A model generated the notes under the pieces. The model did no database searches. It was not told where the DNA came from and saw only the letters and a list, made by a program, of their open reading frames with translations. Positions 1 to 5,189 of a stretch of 5,293 bases of DNA are shown in pieces. The position numbers and the translations under genes were made by a program. The stretch spans positions 1-5,293 of the forward strand of contig CAYXVG010000160.1 of NCBI GenBank assembly GCA_964468205.1. Reading direction: 5' to 3'. Position 1 is the first letter of the stretch. Every line of letters starts with the position of its first letter. This DNA is from CAWELS01 sp964468205 (GTDB lineage: Bacteria > Acidobacteriota > Terriglobia > Bryobacterales > Bryobacteraceae).

Positions 1-48
<48 letters not shown>

Positions 49-64
49 TTGGTTTACCCAGTTA

Positions 65-94
65 AATGTAGCACATTCAATAACTTGGGAGCAA
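65..94 (-). promoter_or_regulatory. possible sigma70-type promoter for tRNA-Gly
   Basis: On the minus strand a -35-like TTGCTC (94-89) is followed after 18 bases by a -10-like TACATT (70-65), about 16 bases before the mature tRNA 5' end. This local stretch is more AT-rich than its surroundings. The match is modest and is an inference from spacing; a promoter further upstream serving a longer transcript is equally possible. Confidence 0.35.
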
Positions 95-100
95 GAGCAA

Positions 101-393
101 GTTTGGGAGCTTGAGAAGCCCAGATTCCCAAATGAATCCAACATCTTATTGATTCTAGTGACACGGCTTCTGTGAAGCGCAGGTGTCTGATCGAAAAACA
201 GACAGCACAGCATACACGGGCCGGTCTTGGACCCGTCCGAACCACAGCCACTCCGCGCCTCCGACAAATCCCCTGTGATCTCCGACATCGAGCGCAAGTT
301 CGCCGTGCAGTCGTCGCCTTGACTGCCAGCGCAGTCCGCTGGACGTCGGTTTCCGGCATCTTCGGGCCGGGAATTCGCATTGTGTAGTAAGCG
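101..393. other. gene-free stretch between tRNA-Gly and tRNA-Cys remnant
   Basis: I find no credible gene here on either strand. The open frames that cross it lack a plausible start and ribosome site and run antisense through the tRNA-Cys-like sequence. Bases 85-112 contain two imperfect copies of TTGGGAGC(A/T)(A/T)G, a small low-complexity patch upstream of the tRNA-Gly. The bases just left of 394 would have to supply the acceptor 5' strand and the D-arm of the adjacent tRNA-Cys-like sequence, but they do not pair with its 3' half. Confidence 0.5.
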
Positions 394-448
394 GAGCAGC
401 GGTCTGCAAAGCCTCCATTCATGGGTTCGAATCCCACCCGCGCCTCCA
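394..448 (+). pseudogene. tRNA-Cys-like 3' half (degenerate tRNA)
   Basis: The segment GAGCAGCGGTCTGCAAAGCC reads as the D-stem 3' strand plus an anticodon arm with loop CTGCAAA, giving anticodon GCA (cysteine). It is followed by a T-arm, TGGG-TTCGAAT-CCCA, the acceptor 3' strand CCGCGCC, discriminator T and an encoded CCA at 446-448. This is the usual 3' part of a bacterial tRNA-Cys. The partner acceptor strand GGCGCGG is absent upstream (the bases are CGGGAAT or similar), the D-stem pairs only partly, and there is a C-T clash in the anticodon stem and an A-C clash in the T-stem. I infer a tRNA remnant or attachment-site copy and not a working tRNA. A very divergent functional tRNA cannot be fully excluded. 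Confidence 0.68.
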
Positions 449-650
449 GAGTGTTTCTGCGGAGCTGGTCCCAGCGTGAAACTAGGATCGAAGGCCGCCA
501 CACGGGTTCGGTACGCGATCCGCCGCCACAGCATTCCGGCGACGACCGATCGGCACCACTTGTGCCCTTGTGCCCGTCGACTGGCGGTACTGACCGCGGG
601 CCGAATGAGGCAGAACAAGGCGGATCCGGTCGGCCTCATTCCGCCTTATC
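407..650 (+). repeat. direct repeat copy 1: tRNA-Cys 3' end plus structured tail
   Basis: Bases 407-450 match 3426-3469 at 40 of 44 positions by my alignment. After an unrelated or expanded spacer in this copy (about 451-525), similarity resumes at CATTCCGGCGACGACC and continues through GCCGAATGA to CTCATTCCGCCTT (ending near 647). Shared structural elements are an outer stem CGACG/CGTCG, an inner hairpin GGCAC-CACTT-GTGCC (552-566), a 9-bp stem GAATGAGGC (603-611)/GCCTCATTC (633-641), and an alternative 8-bp stem AAGGCGGA (617-624)/TCCGCCTT (640-647). This copy also has a tandem duplication of TTGTGCCC at 560-575, absent in the other. The conservation of pairing in two diverged copies suggests a structured dispersed element. 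Its family is unknown to me. Confidence 0.75.
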
Positions 651-771
651 GCTTCCCCGCGGAGGTAGTAGAGACCACGTAGCACCCCGGCCCTAGCACG
701 CAATCCGATGGTCCCCGGTTTCTTCGGTTTCACAGGCAGGAACGTGTTCACCCTGCGACAATAGGTTTCTT

Positions 772-2544
772 GTGGAAACAGAACTGAGCCGCGCTCTGAA
801 CGACGCGGTCGTCCGTCGGCTCGCTGGAGACCGATCCTATCGCAGAGGACTGGATTATTTCCAGCACGGTCACGTAGAGTCTCTCAAACATGGCGCGGCC
901 GCTGTGCGGGCCGTAGTGCGGGGCAATCAGGATTACACCGTTGTCCTTTCCTCTGACGACGGCGTCCCAGATTACGCGTGCGATTGCCCGCAAGGCGCCG
1001 ATGGCGCCTTCTGCAAGCACTGCGTTGCTGCCGCGCTGGCCTGGCTGAATCGCGGTGCCGCTCCGGCCAAGTCGAAGGCTCGCGGGAAGGCCAAGGAAGT
1101 CACGCTGGCGGACGCCGCGAAGGCACTCCAGGACGAAAACAAGGAAACCGTGTTGCGCATGCTGCTCGACTGGGCTAAGGATGACGACCGGCTACGCGAG
1201 CGCCTTCTTCTGTATGCGGCGCGGCGCGCAGGACCGGCAAGCGGCCTTGCAGCAGCCCGTCGGGCTTTTGAACGCGCGGTGTTCGTCCGCGATTACATCC
1301 ACTACCGTGAGGCATCGGCTTGGGCGGGCGACGTAAGTGATGCCATCGACAACATCGCGCAGTTGCTCGAAGATGGGCAGGCTGCCGCCGTGGTGGAGTT
1401 GTGCGAGTCTGCCCTCGCGCGGCTCGTGGATGCGGCGGGAGCCGTCGACGATTCCGACGGGCACCTCAGCGTGCTTCGGGACCGATTGGAGGACATCCAT
1501 TTCCGGGCATGCCAAGAAGCCAAGCCGGATCCTACCGCACTCGCCAAGCGCCTCTTCGACTGGGAGTTGCACAGTGAACTCGACGTCTTCTACGGCGCCG
1601 CCGAGCGCTACACGAAGTTCCTCGGCGCCGACGGGCTGAAGGAGTACCGGCGGCTTGCTGAGGCGGAATGGGAAAAGGTACCCGCCCGGACCGCGAAGGG
1701 AGAGCGCACGGAGTGGGGGAGGCATTTCCGAATCACGCACATCATGGAATCGCTGGCCAAGGCGTCAGGCGATATTGAGGAACTTGTCTCCGTCATGAGC
1801 CGCGACTTGTCGCATGCATACAGCTATCTGCGAATTGCGGAGGTCTACCGTGAGGCGCGCCAGCACGATCAGGCTCTCGAATGGGCGGAGCAAGGGCTGA
1901 AAGCGTTTCCGGAGCGGACCGACGGGCGGCTGCGGGAGTTCGCCGCGGAGGAGTACCACCGCCGGCGCCGGCACAGCGATGCGATGAAACTCCTATGGGC
2001 CGAGTTCTCGGAGCGGCCGTACCTGGAGACTTACCAAACGCTGAAACGGCACGGGAAGAAGGCGGGGAATTGGCCGGAGTGGCGAGACCGTGCGCTGGCT
2101 GAGATCCGCCAGCGCATCGCGAAGGCCAAAGACGAATCGCGTGGGCAAGCGAGGCATCGCTGGATGCGCCCCAACGACGATCACTCGCTCCTGGTGGAGA
2201 TCTTCCTCAGTGAGCGTGGCAATGAGGCTGCATGGCGCGAGGCGCAAGAGGGCGGCTGTTCGGGCGCTCTCTGGCTTCAACTGGCAGCCGCGCGGGAAAA
2301 GGAGCACCCCGCCGATGCGGCGCCGATCTATCTGAAGCAGGCCGAAGCGGCCCTGGTCGCGACGCACAATGGCCGTTACAATGACTCAGTCGAGCTGCTT
2401 GCGAAGGCTGCGACGGTGATGAAACGCATGAACCGGAACGAGGAGTTCGTACGCCACCTGGAGGCGTTGCGCGTGCAGTACAAGCGCAAGCGCAACTTCA
2501 TCAAGCTTGTGGAGCAGAAGCGAAAGTCGCTCTACCTTTCTTGA
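772..2544 (+). CDS. SWIM zinc-finger protein with TPR-like helical C-terminus
   Basis: This 590-residue protein carries a SWIM zinc-binding motif near its N-terminus: C70-x-C72-x8-C81-x-H83 (Y-A-C-D-C ... F-C-K-H-C), preceded by a short region with the R-x-Y-x-x-G-x-x-Y-F pattern (about residues 22-30) that commonly leads into SWIM domains. SWIM fingers are predicted to bind zinc and contact DNA or protein. After a basic linker (96-110) the rest is almost wholly alpha-helical. Residues about 320-450 contain helical pairs such as A-Y-S-Y-L-R-I-A-E-V-Y-R and H-D-Q-A-L-E-W-A-E-Q-G-L, typical of TPR-like repeats and of the DUF6880-type region often found behind bacterial SWIM domains. The start is GTG, with AGG about six bases upstream. 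The next gene is convergent, 10 bases beyond the stop, leaving no room for a separate terminator. No signal peptide or membrane segment is visible, so it is likely cytosolic. The exact function is unknown. Confidence 0.93.
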   Translation: METELSRALNDAVVRRLAGDRSYRRGLDYFQHGHVESLKHGAAAVRAVVRGNQDYTVVLSSDDGVPDYACDCPQGADGAFCKHCVAAALAWLNRGAAPAKSKARGKAKEVTLADAAKALQDENKETVLRMLLDWAKDDDRLRERLLLYAARRAGPASGLAAARRAFERAVFVRDYIHYREASAWAGDVSDAIDNIAQLLEDGQAAAVVELCESALARLVDAAGAVDDSDGHLSVLRDRLEDIHFRACQEAKPDPTALAKRLFDWELHSELDVFYGAAERYTKFLGADGLKEYRRLAEAEWEKVPARTAKGERTEWGRHFRITHIMESLAKASGDIEELVSVMSRDLSHAYSYLRIAEVYREARQHDQALEWAEQGLKAFPERTDGRLREFAAEEYHRRRRHSDAMKLLWAEFSERPYLETYQTLKRHGKKAGNWPEWRDRALAEIRQRIAKAKDESRGQARHRWMRPNDDHSLLVEIFLSERGNEAAWREAQEGGCSGALWLQLAAAREKEHPADAAPIYLKQAEAALVATHNGRYNDSVELLAKAATVMKRMNRNEEFVRHLEALRVQYKRKRNFIKLVEQKRKSLYLS

Positions 2545-2554
2545 CCGCCACGCT

Positions 2555-3013
2555 TCACTGACCGGGTACGGTCGACGCCACGTTGCGCGGATGAACCACC
2601 GAGATGCCAGGATACCTCGCGAAATCGCGATCATTGAGCGTGAGCAAGTGCGGGACGCCGTGCACGAGCATTGCGGCGACCAGCCGGGCATCGTGGACTT
2701 GAACGCCCGCGACGGAGTGAGCGACAACGAGCCGACGCCATTCCGCATGAACCCGTTCGTTATCCGGTATGAGCTCGAATGTGGATTCGAGCATCGTGGC
2801 CCGCTCGTCTGTCTGAGCCGGCGCCAGACCGAGACCATTGTTCGCTGCCGGGCGAGTGCATACGTTCCAGAATTCCACCAAGTTCTGCGAGGCAAAACAA
2901 AGGCTCTCTCCCCTGGCCGTGAGGAGCCTCACAGCCTTGCGAACCAGCGCGTGTTCCGGGTCATTCGGCTCGACGAAGCGCAACAGGATGTTTGTATCCA
3001 TCAGGACTGTCAA
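2555..3013 (-). CDS. PIN-domain toxin, VapC-type ribonuclease
   Basis: This 152-residue protein has the full PIN-domain layout. It opens with M-D-T-N (Asp6), has E47 in the N-L-V-E-F segment, D108 in V-H-D-A-R-L-V-A, and ends with T-L-N-D-R-D-F-A-R-Y (N127, D128, D130). These acidic residues form the Mg2+ site with which VapC-type toxins cleave RNA. I infer that free toxin would cleave tRNA or rRNA and stop growth until the antitoxin is renewed. The chosen start is TTG, supported by a GAGGT ribosome site five bases upstream and a location only seven bases after the antitoxin stop, which suggests translational coupling. An in-frame ATG four codons later (M5) is the alternative, and it leaves the catalytic Asp directly after the Met. 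The length is normal for the family and the gene looks intact. The specific RNA target cannot be read from sequence. Confidence 0.93.
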   Translation of the reverse strand: MTVLMDTNILLRFVEPNDPEHALVRKAVRLLTARGESLCFASQNLVEFWNVCTRPAANNGLGLAPAQTDERATMLESTFELIPDNERVHAEWRRLVVAHSVAGVQVHDARLVAAMLVHGVPHLLTLNDRDFARYPGISVVHPRNVASTVPGQ

Positions 3014-3017
3014 CGTG

Positions 3018-3022
3018 ACCTC
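3018..3022 (-). promoter_or_regulatory. ribosome binding site of the vapC-type gene
   Basis: GAGGT on the minus strand overlaps the antitoxin TGA stop and lies four bases before the TTG codon at 3013. It supports TTG over the ATG at 3001 as start, and implies that ribosomes ending the antitoxin frame can feed toxin translation. Confidence 0.6.
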
Positions 3023-3284
3023 AGTCGTGGTCCTGGTAGATGCTTTCGCGGCTGAAAGCAGACGACGGCAAGTGAGGGAGTTTTCTCCCCATCTCAGCTA
3101 GGCGATCGAGTGTTGCCTCAATATCCTCGGGGTGTGCCGACGGAGTGGCTTTGGCCCGGGCGAGGTCTTCGACGACGCTCTGGAGGTAAGCATCAAGCGG
3201 GACGCCTTTGGCGCGCGCCTGGGCGGTCAGGTTCGCCTCGATGTCCGGTTTGAGTTCTAGCCTGACAGTCATAGCAAGTTCCAT
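3021..3284 (-). CDS. VapB-type antitoxin, ribbon-helix-helix-like
   Basis: This 87-residue acidic protein lies directly upstream of the PIN toxin in one operon. The N-terminal T-V-R-L-E-L strand followed by helices P-D-I-E-A-N-L-T-A-Q-A-R-A-K-G and V-P-L-D-A-Y-L-Q-S-V-V-E-D-L-A suggests a ribbon-helix-helix DNA-binding fold that would repress the operon as a dimer. The C-terminus (S-A-F-S-R-E-S-I-Y-Q-D-H-D) is short and polar, as expected for the segment that wraps the toxin. This role is inferred from gene order, size and predicted fold, since antitoxins diverge quickly. Two starts are possible. ATG at 3284 has GGGA just four bases upstream. ATG at 3272 (M5) begins at the conserved-looking T-V-R-L-E-L, and a GATAAT on the minus strand overlaps the first ATG and could be its -10 box. 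I keep the longer frame but regard the shorter as equally likely. Confidence 0.85.
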   Translation of the reverse strand: MELAMTVRLELKPDIEANLTAQARAKGVPLDAYLQSVVEDLARAKATPSAHPEDIEATLDRLAEMGRKLPHLPSSAFSRESIYQDHD

Positions 3285-3425
3285 TATCCCACTACGGGGG
3301 CCCCGGTTTGCTCAGCGCAGTTGAAATTGGTGGGACTAGGTGCGGTTCCGGCCGTCACACCATCGGATCATTCACCGGATCAGGCCCAGCTAACTCCTGC
3401 AAATCCAACACCGACGAAAGGTCAA
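3285..3425. other. upstream region of the toxin-antitoxin operon
   Basis: No gene is visible. On the minus strand this region should hold the promoter and operator of the toxin-antitoxin operon. A GATAAT lies at the first ATG (3283-3288), but I see no good -35 box at the right distance and no clear palindromic operator. The bases next to 3426 would be the 5' half of the tRNA-Cys-like copy, with GGCCCAGCTAAC (around 3384-3395) faintly resembling a tRNA 5' end. The spacing is about ten bases too long for a real tRNA. Confidence 0.4.
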
Positions 3426-3467
3426 CAAAGCCTCCATTCGTGAGTTCGACTTCCACCCGCGCCTCCA
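3426..3467 (+). pseudogene. tRNA-Cys-like 3' fragment, second copy
   Basis: The fragment contains the 3' half of the anticodon loop and stem (CAAAGCC), a variable loop, a damaged T-arm and the acceptor 3' strand CCGCGCC with T and CCA. The anticodon itself is disrupted (bases before CAAA read GGTCAA instead of GGTCTG), so it cannot be a functional tRNA-Cys. It is best read as a copy of a tRNA 3' end carried with the repeat. Confidence 0.65.
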
Positions 3468-3620
3468 GAATCGCACGCGGCCGTCTTAGATTCACATTCC
3501 GGCGACGACCAATCAGCACCGCTGGTGCCCGTCGGCTGGCGGCGTTAATCGCGAGCCGAATGATGCGGCATAAGGTGGTTCCGCCCGCCTCATCTAGCCT
3601 CATTCCGCCTTGTTGTTTTG
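3426..3620 (+). repeat. direct repeat copy 2: tRNA-Cys 3' end plus structured tail
   Basis: This is the second copy of the element at 407-650, in the same orientation and about 3.0 kb away. It opens with the tRNA-Cys-like 3' end CAAAGCCTCCATTC...CGCGCCTCCAGA (3426-3469). The T-arm here is further decayed (GTGAG opposite TCCAC). Encoded CCA is at 3465-3467. After a short spacer the tail starts at CATTCCGGCGACGACC (3495-3510). It keeps the outer stem CGACG (3503-3507)/CGTCG (3530-3534), the inner hairpin GCACC-GCT-GGTGC (3516-3528), and the far stem AAGGTGG (3572-3578)/CCGCCTT (3605-3611), where a G-T pair replaces a C-G pair of copy 1. The tail is followed by TTGTTGTTTT. Preserved pairing despite base changes argues for a structured element. 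Confidence 0.75.
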
Positions 3621-3734
3621 GCGCGGACGTATCAGGAGCTGCTCGGAAAACATTCCCGTCGATAACACGGCGAGATTCGACGAGACCTCCGCAGCGATTG
3701 GGTAGCTGTGTTCTCAGCCTTGGAAGGCCGGACG

Positions 3735-4049
3735 TTACGCTCTTGCCGTCTTGGCCCGTAACTGGGCCATCCTGGCTTCCCATTTCTCGTGGACTTCCTC
3801 GCGACGCTTCAACACATGTGCCTTGGCCTCCTCGAAACTCTTGAATTCGCGCCACCCCTTCAACCTGTTGCAGGGCCGGCACGCGACCACTCGATTGCTC
3901 GCGGTCTTCTTTCGACCGCGAGCGCGCGGCACGATGAAGTCCACCGACATCACCATGGAGTTCTCGAACTTGGCCATACAGTCCAGCGCACAGAACTGGC
4001 AACAGTACCGGTGGCGCTCAAGAATCCGGAGGCCATCTTTCAGAGTCAA
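3735..4049 (-). CDS. small HNH-endonuclease-like protein, catalytic His replaced
   Basis: This 104-residue protein has the zinc-ribbon and beta-beta-alpha layout of HNH nucleases: C17-x-x-C20, then M-S-V-D37-F38-I-V-P-R-A-R-G, N52, and C57-x-x-C60-N-R-L-K-G-W. HNH proteins cut DNA with a metal ion, usually using the His of a D-H or H-H pair at the strand before P-R. Here that position is Phe38, so the protein may be inactive or belong to a D-F variant subfamily. The C-terminal 35 residues are a charged helix. The start is TTG at 4049 with only a weak GAG upstream, and a TGA lies three codons before it in frame. No ATG occurs until residue 25, inside the zinc ribbon. The start sits at a junction with an unrelated gene fragment, so the true N-terminus may have been lost or newly made. 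The gene stands alone, and its substrate cannot be told. Confidence 0.78.
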   Translation of the reverse strand: MTLKDGLRILERHRYCCQFCALDCMAKFENSMVMSVDFIVPRARGRKKTASNRVVACRPCNRLKGWREFKSFEEAKAHVLKRREEVHEKWEARMAQLRAKTARA

Positions 4050-4050
4050 C

Positions 4051-4194
4051 GGCGCTCACGGGCTGGTGGATGAGGCCGCCGTGGATATTGTGCATGGCCA
4101 TTCTTCCCACCATCCAAAGGGGATCGAAGCCTACAAAGGCAAACCGATTCTCTATGGCTGCGGGGACTTTCTGAGCGACTACGAGGGAATCGGA
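4051..4194 (+). pseudogene. fragment of a CapA-family (PGA-synthesis-like) protein
   Basis: Translated on the plus strand, the frame reads ...V-D-E-A-A-V-D-I-V-H-G-H-S-S-H-H-P-K-G-I-E-A-Y-K-G-K-P-I-L-Y-G-C-G-D-F-L-S-D-Y-E-G-I-G. This closely resembles the final conserved part of CapA-family metallophosphatase-like proteins, where the G-H-x-x-H-H motif contributes metal ligands and is followed by G-K-x-I-x-Y-x-x-G-D-F. Only about 48 residues of a roughly 300-400-residue family are present. There is no start, the upstream portion is replaced by the HNH gene on the other strand, and after G-I-G the frame stays open to a TAA at 4342-4344 but no longer looks like the family. It is a decayed remnant. 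The family link is from recognition of the motif, not from a search. Confidence 0.72.
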
Positions 4195-4463
4195 GCACAC
4201 GCGCGGCCCGCAATCCCGCCGCCGGAGACCTCGGCCGCGCCTGGCCGCGTGCAGGTCGGGAAGCCGTGCCTCGGTGAGGGCCTTCCCGGTCGAACATCCA
4301 GAGTGACCCGCAGCACCCACCTTCCGGACTTCCTCCAAGCCTAATGACTTCAGGATACCCCTTGCGGGTATGCTCCGGCTCGCTCACACGCCCGCACCAA
4401 GCCCCGGCAAGACACGACCGGATGGGTACAGGGGGGCTGATCTGTCGAACCCGCACTGCCCAT
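4195..4463. other. stretch with no recognisable gene
   Basis: The plus-strand frame continuing from the CapA-like fragment is proline- and arginine-rich and unlike any family I know. The minus-strand frames across this region are likewise of unlikely composition. A small inverted repeat, ATACCC (4355-4360)/GGGTAT (4366-4371), has a five-base loop but no T-tract, so I do not call it a terminator. The region is probably intergenic debris between gene fragments. Confidence 0.45.
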
Positions 4464-4694
4464 TCAGGTGGTAGTGACCTTCCGGCCGAACTCCCGCTGG
4501 CAGGATTCCCAATAGAGGGAGTACTTGCGGGAGCAGAGCCGGGAGGCGCGTCTGGGGAGGTAGAGCCCGTCGCTGATCGATTCCTGGACAGCTGGATAAA
4601 TCGACTCGGCGTACTTGACCTCGGTTGGGCCCAACTCCCGCGTGAACGGCACTGTTTTGGGTACACTCTTGGCGAAGCCGCCCTTGACCGTGTA
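4464..4694 (-). pseudogene. C-terminal remnant of a probable PD-(D/E)XK nuclease
   Basis: On the minus strand the frame reads ...F-T-R-E-L-G-P-T-E-V-K-Y-A-E-S-I-Y-P-A-V-Q-E-S-I-S-D-G-L-Y-L-P-R-R-A-S-R-L-C-S-R-K-Y-S-L-Y-W-E-S-C-Q-R-E-F-G, then a TGA at 4464-4466. A helix ending in G-L-Y-x-P followed by C-x-x-x-x-(C)-x-x-W-x-x-C resembles the Cys-bearing tail of Cas4/RecB-like PD-(D/E)XK nucleases, often seen in phage and mobile elements. The middle Cys position appears to be Ser here (K-Y-S). The nuclease core with the D and E-x-K residues is missing, and the upstream sequence changes directly into a recombinase fragment. The only start codon in this frame, TTG at 4736, falls inside that recombinase sequence, so this is not an independent gene. 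The assignment is an inference of medium strength. Confidence 0.5.
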
Positions 4695-4707
4695 TTGCCA
4701 GCACCAG

Positions 4708-4937
4708 TTACATCGCGCTGCGAGCGAATCGATCAAATCGCCAGACTACCACGATGTCGGATATCCCGCGACGAGCATCGGCGATCAGGTCGTCCAGACT
4801 GTTACGCCTCTCCTCGCTGCCACTGATCCGGTCGGCGTACACCCGATGGAACTGCCAGCCTTGCTGCAGGAGATATCCTACCGAAGGCTTCCCCTGCACT
4901 GAAAGATCCTGATCGTAGGAAGTGTTCGCGTGTAGAC
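4708..4937 (-). pseudogene. broken serine recombinase (resolvase) N-terminal domain
   Basis: From a GTG at 4899 the minus strand encodes G-W-Q-F-H-R-V-Y-A-D-R-I-S-G-S-E-E-R-R-N-S-L-D-D-L-I-A-D-A-R-R-G-I-S-D-I-V-V-V-W-R-F-D-R-F-A-R-S, an unmistakable resolvase-family N-terminal domain with the R-F-D-R-F-A-R-S active-site helix. Reading further upstream in the same frame gives Y-D-Q-D-L-S-V-Q, the expected N-terminal segment, so the GTG is internal and not the real start. The first strand V-Y-T-R (4937-4926) lies in another frame. A deletion of about four bases there removes the catalytic-serine motif (V-Y-x-R-V-S-T in the family). Downstream, the domain stops at A-R-S-A-M and a TAA (4708-4710), losing the rest of the catalytic domain and all DNA-binding parts. 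It is a dead gene fused end-to-end with the nuclease remnant. Confidence 0.85.
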
Positions 4938-5169
4938 TGATTCTGAAGCGGTGCTCACTCGGTCGTTGAAAGCTGCGCGTCGAGGATGAGCGCCTTCAGC
5001 GTGGCCTCCGAGCAGGTGCTCGCTGGGATCGGGCGCCGAGGAGTCGAGGCGGAGCGGAGTCTCGTGTTCCATTCGCGGAACGTGTGGCACAAAATCCCCG
5101 TTCTGGAGTGTTCGTATATGCGGGAAACAGCCGCCATGAACGCCATTTTCTTTATTCTCAGACTGCGTG
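4938..5169. other. stretch with no recognisable gene
   Basis: Minus-strand frames cover this region but none resembles a known protein, and two different frames look equally plausible by composition, which is typical of noncoding GC-rich DNA. It is where the promoter and start of the broken recombinase would have been. I see no good ribosome site or start leading into V-Y-T-R. Base composition is slightly more AT-rich near 5145-5160 (TTTTCTTTATTCTC). Confidence 0.4.
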
Positions 5170-5185
5170 CAGCTTCCCAAAGCTG
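5170..5185. repeat. hairpin resembling the tRNA-Gly anticodon arm
   Basis: CAGCTT-CCCA-AAGCTG forms a six-base-pair stem with a four-base loop. Together with the flanking bases (GCAGCTTCCCAAAGCTGGATGTC) it closely matches the anticodon arm and following bases of the tRNA-Gly at the left edge, in the opposite orientation. No D-arm, T-arm or acceptor can be built around it, so it is not a tRNA. It may be a tRNA-derived scrap, or a simple stem just past the stop of the gene entering from the right. It lacks a T-tract on either side. Confidence 0.4.
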
Positions 5186-5189
5186 GATG

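Noticed and set aside
2507..3055. Plus-strand 182-codon frame
   Set aside because: It is antisense to the clear PIN-domain gene, which shows all catalytic residues.
3719..3730. GCCTTCCAAGGC-type palindrome after the HNH gene as a terminator
   Set aside because: The stem can be at most four pairs with a minimal loop, and no T-tract follows.
3355..4002. Minus-strand 215-codon frame and plus-strand 178-codon frame over the second repeat
   Set aside because: Both cross the tRNA-like repeat and overlap the HNH gene in another frame; the composition is arginine/serine-rich as in noncoding GC-rich DNA.
4355..4371. Inverted repeat ATACCC/GGGTAT as a terminator
   Set aside because: It has only six base pairs and no following T-run on either strand.
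4046..4666. Minus-strand 206-codon frame
   Set aside because: Rich in Pro, Arg and Ser, it is antisense to the CapA-like fragment and shares space with the nuclease remnant; it has no recognisable domain.
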